This document shows, piece by piece, positions 1-12,810 of a stretch of DNA of 64,000 nt. The notes beneath the pieces are model-generated. The model had not been told where the DNA came from. It did no database searches and saw nothing but the letters and a program-made list of their open reading frames with translations. The DNA comes from Aphelocoma coerulescens. Its lineage: Eukaryota > Chordata > Aves > Passeriformes > Corvidae. Where the stretch lies: assembly GCF_041296385.1 (NCBI RefSeq), contig NC_091017.1:51768214-51832213 (forward strand), written 5' to 3'. Within the stretch, counting starts at the first letter, position 1. Each line of letters opens with the position of its first letter. Made by a program: the position numbers and the translations under genes.

Positions 1-924
1 TAAGAGTGAACAGAACAAGAATTACCTTTCCCTGCAAATTTCTTCTGACAACAATACATTTAAGGGACAGAAGGGTCTTTAGATTGCCTCTGTGAAAAAC
101 CTGCACCTTTCTTCCCTCAAAATAATTTGCGTACTGATCCTCCTTACTGTTGATTAGAGGGCCCAACAATGCAGCCCAGCAGGTCTGGTAGAGATAGACC
201 TTGGTGTCACTGTGTATCCAGTGGAGTTATGGCACTGGATGGATCTCTATTTCTCTCAGAATCCTTAGCACTGGACAAGGCTTCTGGGGGCAGGGCTAGG
301 AGGACAACCGTCCCACCAGGCAGTAAGTAGTTTAAGCACAATAAGAGCAGAACCCAGCCTCCTAGCCTTCTTCCATGCATCATCTACCCCTCCCTATTGG
401 ATAATATCCTAAGGAAAAAAGCAGCTTTCCAGTACACACAGAAAGAGCCAGTATAGAACTAGCAAAAATGGGAGCAATTACACCACATGTCTAAAATACT
501 TTGAAGGTGAAAATTATAATTAGGGGAGAATAATTACAAGTGAAAATATAGAAGCACACAGGAGTGGTAATGAGGCAGACTGAACTATTCAGGAAATTTA
601 AAATACTCCCTGAATGGAGGGACAGCTACTTCTCAAAATCCTTACTCAAACCAGGACTGTGAAATCTGCAGAGTTGGCTTGCTGAACAGAAAGCTTTTAT
701 GAGAGAAACCTGAATTGATGCATTGTTTTGTGTCCCATAGGATGTAAAAGGAAGGGCACTGACAGCCTCTCTTGAAATATAAGCAACATGCCTCTAAAAT
801 GAAATAAAAATTTTCTAAAACTTACTGGCTCTTGATGAGGAAAACATGCCACAGTAACTAATTATGTTAAGCTAATTGAGGATACAAGTCATATTTCAGA
901 TAAGAAACCACCCACTCCTCTTAC
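1..924 (-). other. PDGFRA: PDGFRA intron 9, left part
   Basis: This is DNA downstream of the exon 9 donor (gtaaga at 924-919 on the minus strand). Exon 10, which should carry the rest of Ig5 with its second cysteine, was looked for by its expected protein pattern and not found. It is presumed to lie beyond the window. No other gene signal is visible. Confidence 0.8.
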
Positions 925-1051
925 TTTTTAATGTCCTTGCAAACCAGCCATTCCACATCGGGAAGTGGGGTCCCCTCTGCCAAGCATCTCACTGTCTGCC
1001 CACCTGCAGAGCCATGGTGATCATCCACAAGGGCTGAGATCAGAGCTGGAA
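925..1051 (-). CDS. PDGFRA: PDGFRA exon 9 (start of Ig domain 5)
   Basis: The 127-nt exon is bounded by a cag acceptor (1053-1052) and a gtaaga donor (924-919). It encodes residues 413-454, opening VPALI and including the Ig5 B-strand pattern [19 protein letters not shown] with Cys435, then CKDIK. It enters in phase 1 from exon 8 and leaves in phase 2. The exon is short and has no in-frame ATG, so it is easily missed by simple frame scanning. Confidence 0.95.
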
Positions 1052-4000
1052 CTGGGAAGGAGTCAGGAGTTTGTTAAACTATTTGTCAGTGCCTACAAAA
1101 AAAACAACTTCAAATTTCAAAGCAGGACAAGTGTTGTTTGGCCAACATCTTAGCAAGAGCTACAGGCACAGACTCATCCAGGAGGTGCTTGTCTCCTGTA
1201 GGACAGAGTGGATTCTAGGCCAGAGCAATGAGAAGGAAGTGCTGCAGTTGTGCCACGTCTTCATGTCAGGCTAAATTATCTATCATTCTGCTGTCAGCTG
1301 GAATAACTTAGCTGGGAGGATAATGTTTCTTTTTGGCTCAAGGCCAGTGCAGAAGTGAAAGCCAGGATCAGGGTAGAAAAGCTCCAGAGACTAACACACA
1401 CGCACTCCTCCACTCACCCTGGTTCATGCCTTTTGTATATCCATACTCCAGACAATCCAGTGTGTAAGTAGATCAAGTCTTTGCTGTGTGGCATGACTTC
1501 TGGAGGGCAAGGCTTTGGGGTTCCTTACCTTGTATTAGCAATGAGAAGGTGTATCTTTTAATCTCATCTTCGTTTTCAGCAACCAAAGTGTAGTATCCAC
1601 TGTCTTCCTCCTTGGCCCGTATCAATTTTAAAATACTCTGAAACCTGCAGAAATGCAAGGTGTTGTTTGTATTTTTAAAACAGGCATAAAAAATTCATTT
1701 TGGTGCAACACATAATCTGGGTATGTTGTTATTACAACATTTAACATTTCTAGCACGCCTTTAACTAAAGTCATTACTCAAGTGGTAAATAACTATCAAC
1801 ATACAACTGAGAAAGAAGCGGCCTTAGTTACTTTCTGCAAGGACCTGACAAAGCCCTGATTTTACTGGAAATAGCTGCAAATTATTGGTGTGGAGACATG
1901 TTGAAGGGAGCAAAGAGGTTTAGTGCTCAGGAACCTTGAAGAGGTTGATGTTATGAAGGGAGTAAGAAGAAGTAAATTAGACATCGCCCTTTAGAATAGA
2001 AAACAAATAAACTATTTTTAAATGCTGCTGAGGAAGGAGCAACAAACTGAGGTGTAAAGAGCGAGCAGGAGCAGTGCCCAGGTTTCTTGGGGAGAAACTC
2101 GAGTCAGCATGGCAAAGTAAGGGTCAGAAGGTTTTTTACCTTGTTTCCTGGACTCTGTTGGAACTAGTAACAATCTCTGTAAGATTTTCAATCAGAGTCA
2201 CATTATCCTTCAACCAGTACATTTTTGGTGCTGGGTAAGCCTGCACATCAACAACAAAGTTTTTGACTTCATGCAGGTTGACAGCTTCTAGAGGGCTAAA
2301 CTGAGGCTCCAGGTGAACAAAGCCTTTGTCTGTAAATGAAAAAGCCCTGGGTAAACAACACTATGCAACATTTTTCAAGAATGGTGTTATCCAATGCGTT
2401 AATAATTTACACTGAAATCAGACTATACCATGAACTGTAATGACTACTTTCTTATTTTCCTTAACCTCCTTGGTTGCATGCCGAGCAGTACATTCATAAT
2501 CTCCTGTGTCTTTCACTGATGCCTCAGGAATGGTCAAGGTGTAAACCAGCTTCTGCGATGGGACTTTGATATCATCAAGTTTTATCAGACCTTTTTCTTT
2601 CTGTAGTTTGGAGAAGGAAAAAAAGCCTTGCTTGAGTAACTGAACTGAAAGCACATCATTGAGGATCTTTGATACCCCTGAAATGAGAACAACCATCTAA
2701 ATCCTGTGTTGCAGAAGACTTGTTTACTCAGTTAAGGATGCCTTTTTCAGCCACAACAGAAAAGCTGTGCCTATAAATAGACCCTTTTGGGGGCAGGCAC
2801 AGAAGGTTGAGGAGGTTGAGAGCTGATATTTTGTTCACACGAAACAAATACCTTTGAAAATGTGGGTAAGCAACTTGAAAGAGTGATTCATTGTTTATGC
2901 ACTACCTTCTCCTCAGATGTGAAAGATGCTTAACTCCCCCTTGTTCAGTGTCCATGAGGTAAGATGAATTTTTATCCCCTTCACCAGACAAAAAGTAACC
3001 AGTTACTAGATGCTACGTTCTGCGTCCTCTCAAAACAAGAATAATATATTGACAAGGAGAAAACTCCTGAGAGTAAAGGGATGGTAAGAATGATGGACCA
3101 TGTTATCATGAGAGGCTAGTACAAAAATGTACTGGGGCTAGTTTTGAAAGGCGGTATATAGCAGAGACTATACTGATGTGTAAGATGGAAAACAAAACAA
3201 AACTTGCTCAAATAATTTTTCCTCTTGGGCTCATAGCTTACCTCAATAAAAGGTGGGATTTGGAGTAACAGCTAGGTACACTTCAATTATACCATTCCTT
3301 CAACCAGACTTTTTACATGGGATACTCTGAAATTGCCTGGGACTGGCCCTAGTCAAGTTTCACTGAATAAAAGTTTTCACTGCAAAATGATGTTAAACCA
3401 GTTTGAAAGATTTCAGGGTTCTACAAAAGTTTTAAGATTTTCTTACTAGATGTTTCTCATTAGTAATTACAGTGACTGTAAGACTCATTTCAGTTTACAC
3501 CTGCATAATGAAGAACACTTAAGATTATAGACTTGATTCTTCATTGTCCTTTATTATCCTCAAGAACCAGGATTTAAGAGAGCCATTTTAGACCTTCAGA
3601 CCTTCAGACCTTCAGTAGCAAGCAGAGCTCTACTCAGATGTCCAACACACCTAGATCTTTCTATTTTCACAACATTTCTTGTTTTTGCAGCAGCACAAGA
3701 CCTGAGGGACAGCATTCCTTCCTCAGCCATACCTCACCTTCTTCTCAGGTTTTGCTTAGTTACTAACAGCAAATTTACCTTTTGGGACTGACTTTCTTTT
3801 ACAGTAACCTAAAATTAAAAGAACTTACTTGGTTTTGTCTCCTCAGCTGTCCTCATTCAGATAAGAGAGAATATTTTACAACCCCACTTGCTTGCCTAAT
3901 AAGTAACTACAAACATTGAGGAAAAAGAAATAAAGAGAGATATTTACCACTTTCCCAGGATAATTCCACTGTAAATTAACCACCTCATTGTCAAAGACCA

Positions 4001-7000
4001 CACAAGTTACTACGATGGTCTCGCCTGTTTTGTAGACAGTTTTAAGAGCTTCAATTTCAACAGGCAGCTGTGAAGTAGCTAAGGGAAGAGAGAGATCTCA
4101 TTTAGTTTTTAAAAGATTGCAATTTTCACATGCTGCTATTTCAGAGGATATCCATTTCACTTCCTCTACTGAGGAATCACCTTGAAAAATTCAGTAAAAG
4201 TACTGCTGATCTATACTAATATAAACAATTTGTATTTAAAGCACGAACTGTACAGGCATTGAGTTCAATCCCACAAAGAAATTATCCACAAATAAAATTT
4301 CAATTAGAAGTTCCTATCTCAAATCCCCCTGTAAAAAGGCATTGGGTATAAAAGCAATTTCCCCTTTTGCTAATCAGTGACTTTGAGAGTCTTTGAGAAT
4401 TCCCTGATGGCCAGGAAAAATGTTTTCAAAATAATTAAATCATTATGTTTTTCAGGCTACCCAAAGGTCTACAGTTCAAAGCCACTGGGAAACACCAGCC
4501 TTTAAAGTTGTGTTTCAGCAAATAGGATGAAAATACATGGACTACAAAATATTTTTCTTGCAATAATTTTGGAGAAAAGATAAAGTTAGGGATGTGTTAT
4601 TCTCATGAATATTTTAAGTAAACATGCAACTAAGTAACTGGCAGTACTTGCCAGAGGAGCAAGGAGTTCATCATTAGAGAAATATCTGATATAACCCTGT
4701 GATGCTGGTCCTAATATGGCTCTTACAGTGTGGAGAAAAAACACAATCAGTTTTTTCTTTTTTAAAAAATGAACAGAAATAAATACCTCTTATAATATAG
4801 ATGAGGAACTCATCAGACTTGAACTCCACGCCTTTAACCATTGTTTTGCATGTGTATGAGCCCGCAGGAAAATTCCCTATGAAGCCTTGTTTGGTGTCAT
4901 ATAAAGCATACACAGACTTGTCTAAACTGTTAACTAAAGTCACTTGAGCATCTGGGTCACTTGTCCGACACGGGATAACTGTGGGATCACCTTCTTCTAC
5001 TAAGATGAACTGGTCTTCTGGTATAGAAGGAACAAAAGGCATGTCTGGATCTGTAAAAAAGAGGTAATATTACACTGTCTTGTTTGTAGCAAGTCCATGT
5101 ACAAGGATTGGATATCAATGACCACCTATAAGTCATAACTGAAACTTGCACAGTTCATTCTCCCAGTTTTTCAGATATTGAAGGTAAGGTTTTCTAATTT
5201 CATGTGATATGTCATTTTAACTATTTGATGTGACATGTAATGAGACATTTCTCCTAAGCAGAAAACAGGAAAGGGCTTGGGTTCCTTTGTGACAACTCAG
5301 GATGCAGAATGAAAAGGACAAAAGATCCTCTCCCCAATATGTTAAGTGTTATTAATCACAAGTCACATCATTTTAAGTTAGATTGTTTCCCATTTTTTAT
5401 TAGTAGCTGTCTCCTAGCCAATATATAAGCAGGGGTAAAAATAAAAATAAAATAAAAAATCCAAACACTTTCCAAGTAAAAAAAAAAAATTGAAGTCAGT
5501 TTCATATTGTTTATGTTGAACACCACTAAAGCCACATTTCATCAAAAATAGTTCAAGGTACTTATCTTCATGTATTTCTAACATGTCCAACATTACAGTT
5601 ATGAGACATAGTTAATTATGGTCGCAGCATGTGGTTTTCAAAATATAGTATTCAACTAAGAAAAAAAGCAAACAAGGACCTGGTAGTTTTATTTCTTTCA
5701 AAGTCAACAAAATACATGCCAACTTTCCTACCCAGCCAATCCAAAGTCTGGGTTTAAAACATAATTGCATAACATTATGCATAAAAAGCATAGCTCTCAA
5801 ATCATCTCCATTTGGCCAATCAGAATAAACAAATAATCCCTGCTAGCCTGAAGCTTCTGTGCAAAGCTTTATAATAAAATTTAATAAATAGCAATCCAAA
5901 TCCCTCCAACAATAGACTTTCTGCTGCACTGGCAGGCTCTTTGTAGCAATATTCCAAACACAGCACTCCATCCCAAAAACTCTGCCAACTCCATGTATTC
6001 ATTTTCCCACTGTAATTTAAAACAGAAACAGGATTCACCTAGTTTGGTTTTCTATGTGCTGTTAGTGAAAATAGGATATTGTGTGAAGTCTCAACGTAAT
6101 CCTCCCTGGCTAAAGTGGGTTGCTGCCACCCATTGCCCTCCTAATTCATTGCAGGAAAAATAATTGTAAAGAAAAAGTTTATAGTGGAAACAGAGACATT
6201 CTCTATAATTTGGAGAAAAGGATATGTTTCTGCGTTTATGACATCTTGATGGTTAGCAAGTGGAAAAAATTACAGGGTGTCTCTGCCCTGCAAATCGGGT
6301 AGGCTGACGTCTAGAGGCTTTCGAAAACCAAACCAAAAAGTCCTCTTGAAGAAATCTTCCATCTCTTTCCTTCATGTTCCTTCACTGTGTGAGTTACAAG
6401 ACTGCTTTACATAAACAACATCTTCGGGTTATTTGGTTAGAGCTGCTTGGATATTGATATATATGTGCCAAAGCTGGCAGCCCCTGCTGAAACATCTTGC
6501 TTCAAGAATGAGCACAAACACTTTACATTTGTTGTGGCAAATGGAGGGAAAGTTTTGGAAGAATCACTGTCCTTGAATCACACACTGTCAACAGCAAAAA
6601 CTTAGTGCCACTGCAAAATACCCTTTAAAACAAGTCCTGTTATTGCTTCCTGGCTTTTTGCCCTTCCAGAATCTTCCTTGCCATTTGCAGACATCCTCTC
6701 CTTCAGAACATACTGCAGTTTTGCAGGATGATTTGCAATCTCTTCTTCTCTCCTTTGTTTCCTGTTCAAAATATTTACTGCAAATCCAGTGGCCTGATCT
6801 CTTCTGGCCCTGCAGTTTTGACCCTCAGCCCCTGAAGCCCAGCCAGTGCCGAGGAAGCATCCAGACAGAGCTTTACAAAAGCAGTCAGTCGTGGCTCAGC
6901 CTATCTCAGCTATGACAATAAAGATTTTCATCCCATGGAGATCGTGGAAAGCCTTTAAGCATATTTCCAGTCAGAACAAGGGGGTGGGAGAACAAAGCTG

Positions 7001-9520
7001 GAAATAGGCACTTCCAAAAAGAAGGGATGCCATTTCTTCTGAATCCAACAGTTTTCCACCACTAAAGAGAAATGCAACACAGGGCTTGGGAAGGCTGTGT
7101 TTGCCTTGAAAATTACAGGGCACTGCATAGTAACACCATGTGTTTAATCTTGCATCAGATTGGCCAGCAAGAACACTTCTTTTGCCTCCTTCTGATAGAC
7201 ACCCCCAAGACATCTCCGTTGCTTTACTCTTCCCAGACCCTATGCACACATGAGTTTTTTCCAGTTCTCAGTTCAAGCATAATGCAGGTTAATAACAAGA
7301 TATGGCCTTCCTCATCTGGCAGCAGCTTTAGTATCATACATGCCACTGGTTTGGTCAGTACACATCCCAAGATGTCTGCCCAAGTTCCCCCTGAAAAGAC
7401 TAGCATTTCTGTTAATCCCCACCAGGGAGCCAGGTGAACCTAAAGGCTGGACAGGCTCCCACAGATGAGCTGACCTGGCCACCAAGGTCTATTCTCCAGG
7501 CCCAGATGGTCAGAAAGCCTCAGCTCTAAAGTAGTGAATTCATCATTCTTCTTAAGAAATAAAATTCTTATCAAAAAGCGAAAACCAATAGAAAGAAAGA
7601 ACATATCCACAGATTCAGAGGGGCTGGTCTTGATTTACACACTAGGAAATGGCCCTGGGGTTATTTCTCTCCCTCTAACAGTAAATTGTCACCAGCAACA
7701 CACCTCTTCTCAACATCCATGGTTCAGCTCTCCCACCCAAACCTCCAGGTACAGCTGTGGCATCCCCCACTTACCAGGCACATAGATGTAGATGTCCTTC
7801 CCTTCCACTTCCCCATCCTCCACTTGTGTGTGGTTATAATAGCAAACATACAAGCCTGTATGAGCCGCCGATGCATTTCCTACTTCCAGCACTGTCACGA
7901 AGAGGCCACTGTTGTTTTCTTCGTGTCTAATGTCTATCCTGTGGTTTCCCTCAGTCACTGGGTACTGCCAGCTCACTTCACTGTCTCCAGAGCATTTGAG
8001 TGTGAAATTGGAATTCAGCTGTACCACCATTTCGTTCCTATTGGGAACAATAGTTGGCAGAGGAAGCTGGCAAAATGTTATGAATGGTCCTGCAAAAAGA
8101 CACAAATAAATAGCATGTGAATACACAAAACAGCCTCAGCATGGGGATGTGAAAGGAAGCAAATAGGATCCAGAGCAGCTTTTTTTTCTGACTATTTCAG
8201 ACCTGTTGATGTCCCAGGAAATTTGCCCTTGTTAAAAGCCAGAGTTTTGCCCAAGGGATAGCAAATGGTTTTCCTTTGAAATGTTAAGTGTTTACTTGCT
8301 GACTTCTGTTTGTCAAATCAAGAGGTGAAAGACAGACAGAGGTGAAGTTAGAGATGGCTCCCAATTCACACCACAGCTGTCCAGCCCCAAAGGTGTACAC
8401 AGCTCTAGTGCAGACCAGTGAATTCCACACCCTGGCTGCTCGGTCGCAGGTATGTCACACCTCCTTGCAACCATGGTTAGGAAACCAGCAGTCCTGTCAG
8501 CCTTCAAGTAAGCTCACAGCTGAAATTTGGAAACCACTTCCCAAGACTAACACTTGCATTTTACGCCTGACTTCAATTTCTGCAAAGGGCCAGAGCAGGA
8601 GATTCTACATCAGGTCTACCTCTAGCCAAAATGTACAGAAGGCTTGTAGCCAAATAAAACTGCAATTCACTGAACTGGATGTTGTAGATGGCACTGGTTT
8701 ACAGACACAATCTCCAATTACAGGCTCAGGTTTGCAAGTCTAGGTAATTTGCAGGTGGGTTGCTGCAGGTCCAACTCTCAGAAAGAAAATTAGAGGATTC
8801 AAACCCTACAAAATGAGGAACTCACCAAGGAAATATGTTTGTGGTTTCAGTCCCCCGAATAACCTGTACAATAAACAAACACCTAGGCCCATTGCGTGAA
8901 ATTGGCCCTCTCTGCAATAAACCGCCCCCAGGAATCCAGACTGTCTTTGAAACCATTTTCCACTCCTGCCCAGAGTTACCTCTTTCTACAGGCCCTTTCT
9001 ATATTTGGCACCCTGTGGCAAAGCCTGCCCTGCCCTCCCATCACCATTTGTTGGGCAGGTGTTGGGAGGCTGGGCCGGCAGCCCCGGCGAGTGCAGTGCG
9101 GTGCTGCGGCATGGGAGGATGTGGGGAGCCCACACAGGCAGCCTCTCCTGCACCACTGCTGGAGAATCCCCAGTGGGGCAGGTGTGGGACAGACGAAGGT
9201 GGGCAGGCTCACTTTCCCTGCACAGTCAGACAAGTCAGGTGGGAGGTTATATCAGCACAGGAGCGCCAAAATGGCCAATATGGGCCAGCAAAAGTACTGC
9301 CTTCTCAGTAGGTCTCATCATAGCCTACCAGAGAGAAAAGCAGAAAAACCAGGTCTGTAGCCAGCTGGCAACCATGTGGCATTTGTTATTGAGGGCAGAA
9401 TGAAAGCAAATTTGAATGCGGATTTATGAAGAATTAGCGGTAGAGAGGATTAGATGACTGAGGAACATTACCTGTGAGAAAACATCCCAGGATCAGGAAC
9501 GTCCGTGGGGAAGTACCCAT
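925..9520 (-). CDS. PDGFRA: PDGFRA, platelet-derived growth factor receptor alpha, 5' coding part (exons 2-9)
   Basis: This encodes the extracellular half of a class III receptor tyrosine kinase that binds PDGF chains at the cell surface, dimerises and signals through a split kinase domain. Eight coding exons join as 9520-9472, 8089-7775, 5050-4787, 4078-3948, 2600-2429, 2329-2140, 1644-1529 and 1051-925. All junctions are AG..GT, and the phases agree (49, 315, 264, 131, 172, 190, 116 and 127 nt). The predicted 454 residues align closely with mammalian PDGFRA without length shifts in Ig domains 1-3: a signal peptide of about 23 residues, and Ig cysteine pairs at 49/99, 149/189 and 235/290. 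Ig4 lacks cysteines, as is typical of the family. Ig5 opens with Cys435. The transmembrane and kinase exons lie beyond the left edge, so the gene is partial here. The identification is near certain. Confidence 0.97.
1529..1644 (-). CDS. PDGFRA: PDGFRA exon 8 (second half of Ig domain 4)
   Basis: The 116-nt exon has acceptor tttctgcag and donor gtaagg. It encodes residues 374-412, with the membrane-proximal D4 motif [14 protein letters not shown]. In this receptor family the Arg and acidic residues of that motif form homotypic D4-D4 salt bridges in the ligand-bound dimer. No cysteine is present, as expected for D4 of class III receptors. Intron 8 (1052-1528) shows no other feature. Confidence 0.96.
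2140..2329 (-). CDS. PDGFRA: PDGFRA exon 7 (first half of Ig domain 4)
   Basis: The 190-nt exon has acceptor tttacag and donor gtaaaa. It encodes residues 311-373, with the conserved stretches [14 protein letters not shown] and [15 protein letters not shown] and sequons NVT and NLT. It is phase 1 at entry and phase 2 at exit. Only 99 bp of intron 6 separates it from exon 6. Intron 7 (1645-2139) shows no other feature. Confidence 0.96.
2429..2600 (-). CDS. PDGFRA: PDGFRA exon 6 (second half of Ig domain 3)
   Basis: The 172-nt exon has acceptor aaactacag and donor gtatag. It encodes residues 254-310, including [20 protein letters not shown] and the Ig F-strand signature [13 protein letters not shown] with Cys290, which pairs with Cys235 of exon 5. 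Ig domains 1-3 bind ligand in PDGF receptors. It enters in phase 0 and leaves in phase 1. Confidence 0.97.
3591..3614. repeat. Tandem repeat, three copies of GACCTTCA
   Basis: Three perfect 8-bp units lie in PDGFRA intron 5. Confidence 0.95.
3948..4078 (-). CDS. PDGFRA: PDGFRA exon 5 (first half of Ig domain 3)
   Basis: The 131-nt exon has acceptor ttccctag-type (AG at 4080-4079) and donor gtaaat. It encodes residues 210-253, with [19 protein letters not shown] (Cys235) and [10 protein letters not shown]. It carries no start codon, so it appears only when read between splice sites. Phase 1 in and phase 0 out fit exons 4 and 6. Intron 5 (2601-3947, 1.35 kb) contains a small triple repeat at 3591 and nothing else recognised. 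Confidence 0.95.
4787..5050 (-). CDS. PDGFRA: PDGFRA exon 4 (Ig domain 2)
   Basis: The 264-nt exon has acceptor tttttacag and donor gtattt. It encodes residues 122-209, one whole Ig domain with Cys149 (TVIPCRTSD) and Cys189 ([11 protein letters not shown]). The start matches the mammalian DPD..FVP motif after the YVP end of exon 3. Intron 4 spans 4079-4786. Intron 3 (5051-7774, 2.7 kb) contains scattered short open frames on both strands that look like chance. Confidence 0.97.
7775..8089 (-). CDS. PDGFRA: PDGFRA exon 3 (end of signal peptide, Ig domain 1)
   Basis: The 315-nt exon has acceptor ttttgcag and donor gtaagt. It encodes residues 17-121: the end of the signal peptide (PFITFC, probable cleavage after Cys23), then Ig1 with Cys49 and Cys99. 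The motifs [22 protein letters not shown] and CYYNHTQ are almost identical to mammalian PDGFRA. Sequons are at residues 44, 75, 88 and 102. Confidence 0.98.
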
Positions 9521-9532
9521 AGCTACCAACAA
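9472..9532 (-). CDS. PDGFRA: PDGFRA exon 2 (start codon and signal peptide)
   Basis: The acceptor AG is at 9534-9533, followed by a 12-nt 5' UTR segment and the start codon at 9520-9518. The coding part is 49 nt ([16 protein letters not shown], then the first base of Gly17), ending at donor gtaatg. As I recall it, the human exon also has exactly 12 non-coding nt before the ATG and 49 coding nt. That supports both the start codon and the existence of a separate upstream non-coding exon. Confidence 0.95.
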
Positions 9533-10404
9533 CTGAAACAGAAAGAAGAAGGCAAGAGAGAGAGAGTCAATGGACTGACAACTGTTTAAGAGTTAGGAGG
9601 ACTCTTTTTCTGCAGTGCCCAAGGGCAGCTTCCCATCACTCCACATGGTGCCACAAAGAGGAATGGCCCAGGCACCCCAACTCACAGCACAGCCCAGTGA
9701 GACTCATGTCACCTCCTCCCACGAGCTGCGTGTGGCCACAGACAGATGACAGGCAGATGAGACACCATAACCCCTTCCCTCTACTGGCAGTGTAAGGAAC
9801 CAAATCCTGATTTGTCCCTTTCAAACAGCCTGCAAGCAGCTCTGCTCCCCACTGTAGCCTCTGGGACTGAGCCCACGGAAATGCCCCTGCACAGAGGCAG
9901 CACCCTCACAAGCATTGATGAAGATGTAACATCTTCATGCAGTAACTTCTGACCTTTCAGCTGCAAGCAGCTTTTATGGGAGAAAAAGCACATTTTAAAG
10001 CTACTCTAATTACAAATAGTACAACCCGGAGTGATATTTTTGTTTTGCCATTGTACATATGTGTATATATAGCCTACAGAATACAATGTAATACAATAGT
10101 GCTTATTGCTTATTTAGCAAGAATTCCCTTGATTGAGAGACATGCTATTTAAAACATATGCTGAAATTTTCTAATGAAATAAATCCATGACAGACTGTAG
10201 GCCAGCACTGCCATTCATAGAGCATCTCTTTTCCCAACAGTGCAGAGAGTCATAGATCCCATGCAATTTTTTCAGCTTTCAAACATATAATCCTAAAGCA
10301 TCTGTCTTATAGAGGCAACAATAGCAATCAGCATCTATGTAATTTTTGTGCTATGTAATGACATTTCTACATAAAACCCTCAAGCAGCATGCTAGGTAAT
10401 TTCT

Positions 10405-10500
10405 AAAGGAGAAGATCCTACAATCCCTGCTCCCACTGAAACCAACAGATGTTTTGTTGGTGACTTCTAATAGCAGCTGGATTTGGCCCAAATCCAATAT
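10405..10500. repeat. Relic of an ancient palindromic repeat
   Basis: The segment runs from AGGAGAAGATCC through CCCACTGAAACCAACAG and GTTGGTGACTTCTAA to GGATTTGGCCC. That order (gatccta..ctgctcccactgaa..gacttct..atttggccc) resembles a fold-back repeat class, widespread in sauropsid genomes, built around TTGACTTCAATGG-like arms and GGGCCAAAT ends. The family name is not certain. Confidence 0.45.
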
Positions 10501-11847
10501 ATATTTAAAAAACACTGCACAGAAGAGCCCCTAATTTGAAACACTGACCAAGGAGTGAAATAAAGGACGATGAGCCAAGACAGGGACTGCTTTTCAAAGG
10601 TTCTGGAGAGTTTCTATTCATCCTCTGGTATTCAGTTCCTGATGCTGAGATAGGAAAGCATGTAGGTGCATCTAGTTATTACAACTGTGGCAGTGCCATA
10701 TGGGAGCAAAATGCTTACAACATGCCAAGGAGTGTTTCTGATCTAGTCCTGCTTTCCTCCTGCAATGGGTGGAGCAGACAGCACCGCTTTGCAAAGCAAA
10801 AGAATTTGATACTCAAACATAAAGGTCTCAGAAGCAGGATTAGAAGACTACCTGCCTCAAAAACCTGTACAAACACCTTCAGAAATTCAGCCAATAATGT
10901 TCCAGCAGAGACAAGGCACCTTGTCTAATTCTTCAATTAACAGTAATTGCCATATGTTTATGTATCTGTCTCTCATTGATAATTCCCTCGGTTTCAGCCT
11001 CCTTGCTCATTTTTATCACATTTATATCCTGCAATTTTTTCTAATAAAGTAACCCTCCATAACTCTTTAAAGACTTACCATGGTCTGCTTTATTGATTTG
11101 ACTCCTAATCTCCCAAGATCCACAAGACTATGTTACCCCACTTCTGCCAAGCTCCCTCCCTTTTCTCACTGAAAAGGCAAATCTCTCCCCTTTTTGTGTT
11201 GTTTTGCCAGACTATTCAGTGCAAGTGACGGAGCACAGGAAAAGAAAAAGCAAAGCTAGCTCATGTCTTGCACACCAGAAGCTCTACTGAAGTGGACTTG
11301 CAGAGCTGTGTTTGTGAGGACTGAAGCCCAGTGATGTAAATACAGGTGATGGCATTTCCAAAGTGCTACTTTGAACTTGCTGTCTTGGTTGGGCTGACAC
11401 TGAAATCAATGAGTGTCTCAATGTAGCATTGCAGTTTAAAAACACAAGGTCTTAACTAAATTTGCTTTCTCCATCTGGCTCTTCTTTCACAACCCAGAGC
11501 TTTGATCTTTCCTCAATGACCCGTTAATCTCATCAAGACCCGGAGCAACACTTCTTCACTGTGAAAGACAGAGTAATATACTAAGGATTCACCATCGTCT
11601 GTATTCAAAACCTATTTGAACTGAATTCAGTTACATCAAGGATCTGACTTAAGAATGCTACTGCTATCACCAGCATACCCTCACGCATCCATGCTAGACT
11701 CAAGGTTTACCACAGGCACAATTTCACACTTATGGGCAGGAGAGAGTTTGCTCATTCCCACAACACCAAGCAGCTACACCTCTCCTGGTTTTTCTTTATT
11801 TACAATCACATACACCTTTGTATGCACTTATTTAGCTCTTTTACCCT

Positions 11848-11874
11848 CCTTCGGTTCTCAGAATCAAATCAAAG
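11848..11874. repeat. 27-bp exact direct repeat, copy 1
   Basis: This segment (starts CCTTCGGTTCTCAG, ends AAATCAAAG) is identical to 13626-13652 in the same orientation, 1.78 kb away. The flanks differ. Confidence 0.95.
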
Positions 11875-12240
11875 GTTCTCTTTGTCCCCAGCTGTCCAAA
11901 TCTCAGCCCTGGATAAACACATCAGATTCAGTTCCTGACACTAGTCTATCAATCCATAACTTGGTGTAGCCTTGCTGAAGCCAGTAGGTTTATGCAAGCT
12001 GAAACCCAATATTAACAGGACACATACAATGTGTGAGCCAACCTTAATTCCTTGCATTCTTAGGACATTGCTAGCTAAAATAGAAACATGGGTGTGTATA
12101 GTAAAAGCTAGGTGATGCCCTGAGGGGTTTGCCAAACTCCTTGCAGGGCTTTGCCCAGGGTTGAACAGTCATTGAATTTACACAGATTTTGAAAGGTTCT
12201 GACTGAAATCCTGGTATCTCTCTTGTGAGCCTTAGTGATT

Positions 12241-12261
12241 AAAAAAAAAAAAAAAAAAAAA
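12241..12261. repeat. Poly(A) tract, 21 bp
   Basis: An A run lies in PDGFRA intron 1 with no recognisable retroposon body. Confidence 0.9.
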
Positions 12262-12782
12262 TCAGAAAACTAACTCTGAAGAACTGTTATCAGTCAGGCG
12301 TCAATTTTCCAAACACTAACTGCCAAGCACTGGCTTCCTATAAAGGAAGGTTTCATTGGCTGCACCACAGAAGACAAGGTAAAATCAGCTTTCAGAAACT
12401 CTATGGAAATATATGTTTGGAAAATTATTATATTCCTAGGTGAGTGCTCTACAGGACCTGAAGAGAAAGAGCGGAGTGGGACCAAAAAGAGCCAAGGGTG
12501 TATATTATTTTCATACTGCTATGAATCAACCGAAGACCTCTCTCAAGACAGAAAACCAGCCCATCTACCAGAGCACCGTCGGCTACTGCGCTGATTTCCT
12601 GCCAGCTATGCAGCCACTGCAGTTCACCTCTGTGGCCACACGATGGCAATGTTGATCCACACTAACGAGCCACATGCCTTGTCCGGCAAAAGGCAGCGCT
12701 CGTCTCCGGCGCAGCAGTCTAAACCGGGTCTCCTGGATCAACTTAAAATTCAAAATGCCTACATTATTAATTTCATGTGATT

Positions 12783-12810
12783 AAAAAAAAAAAAAAGAAA
12801 GAAAAAAAAA
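12783..12810. repeat. Poly(A)-rich tract followed by C/A-rich tail
   Basis: Fourteen A residues are followed by AGAAAG and nine A, then an ACC/AAAC-rich stretch to about 12835. It could be the tail of an old retroposed sequence, but no source was recognised. Confidence 0.6.

Noticed and set aside
1..924. PDGFRA exon 10
   Set aside because: No stretch on minus gives the expected second half of Ig5 between splice sites, so it is presumed to lie left of the window.
8835..9403. Overlapping 130-160-codon plus-strand frames in PDGFRA intron 2
   Set aside because: Three frames are open at once over the same GC-rich stretch, which indicates composition. They are antisense to an intron of a known gene.
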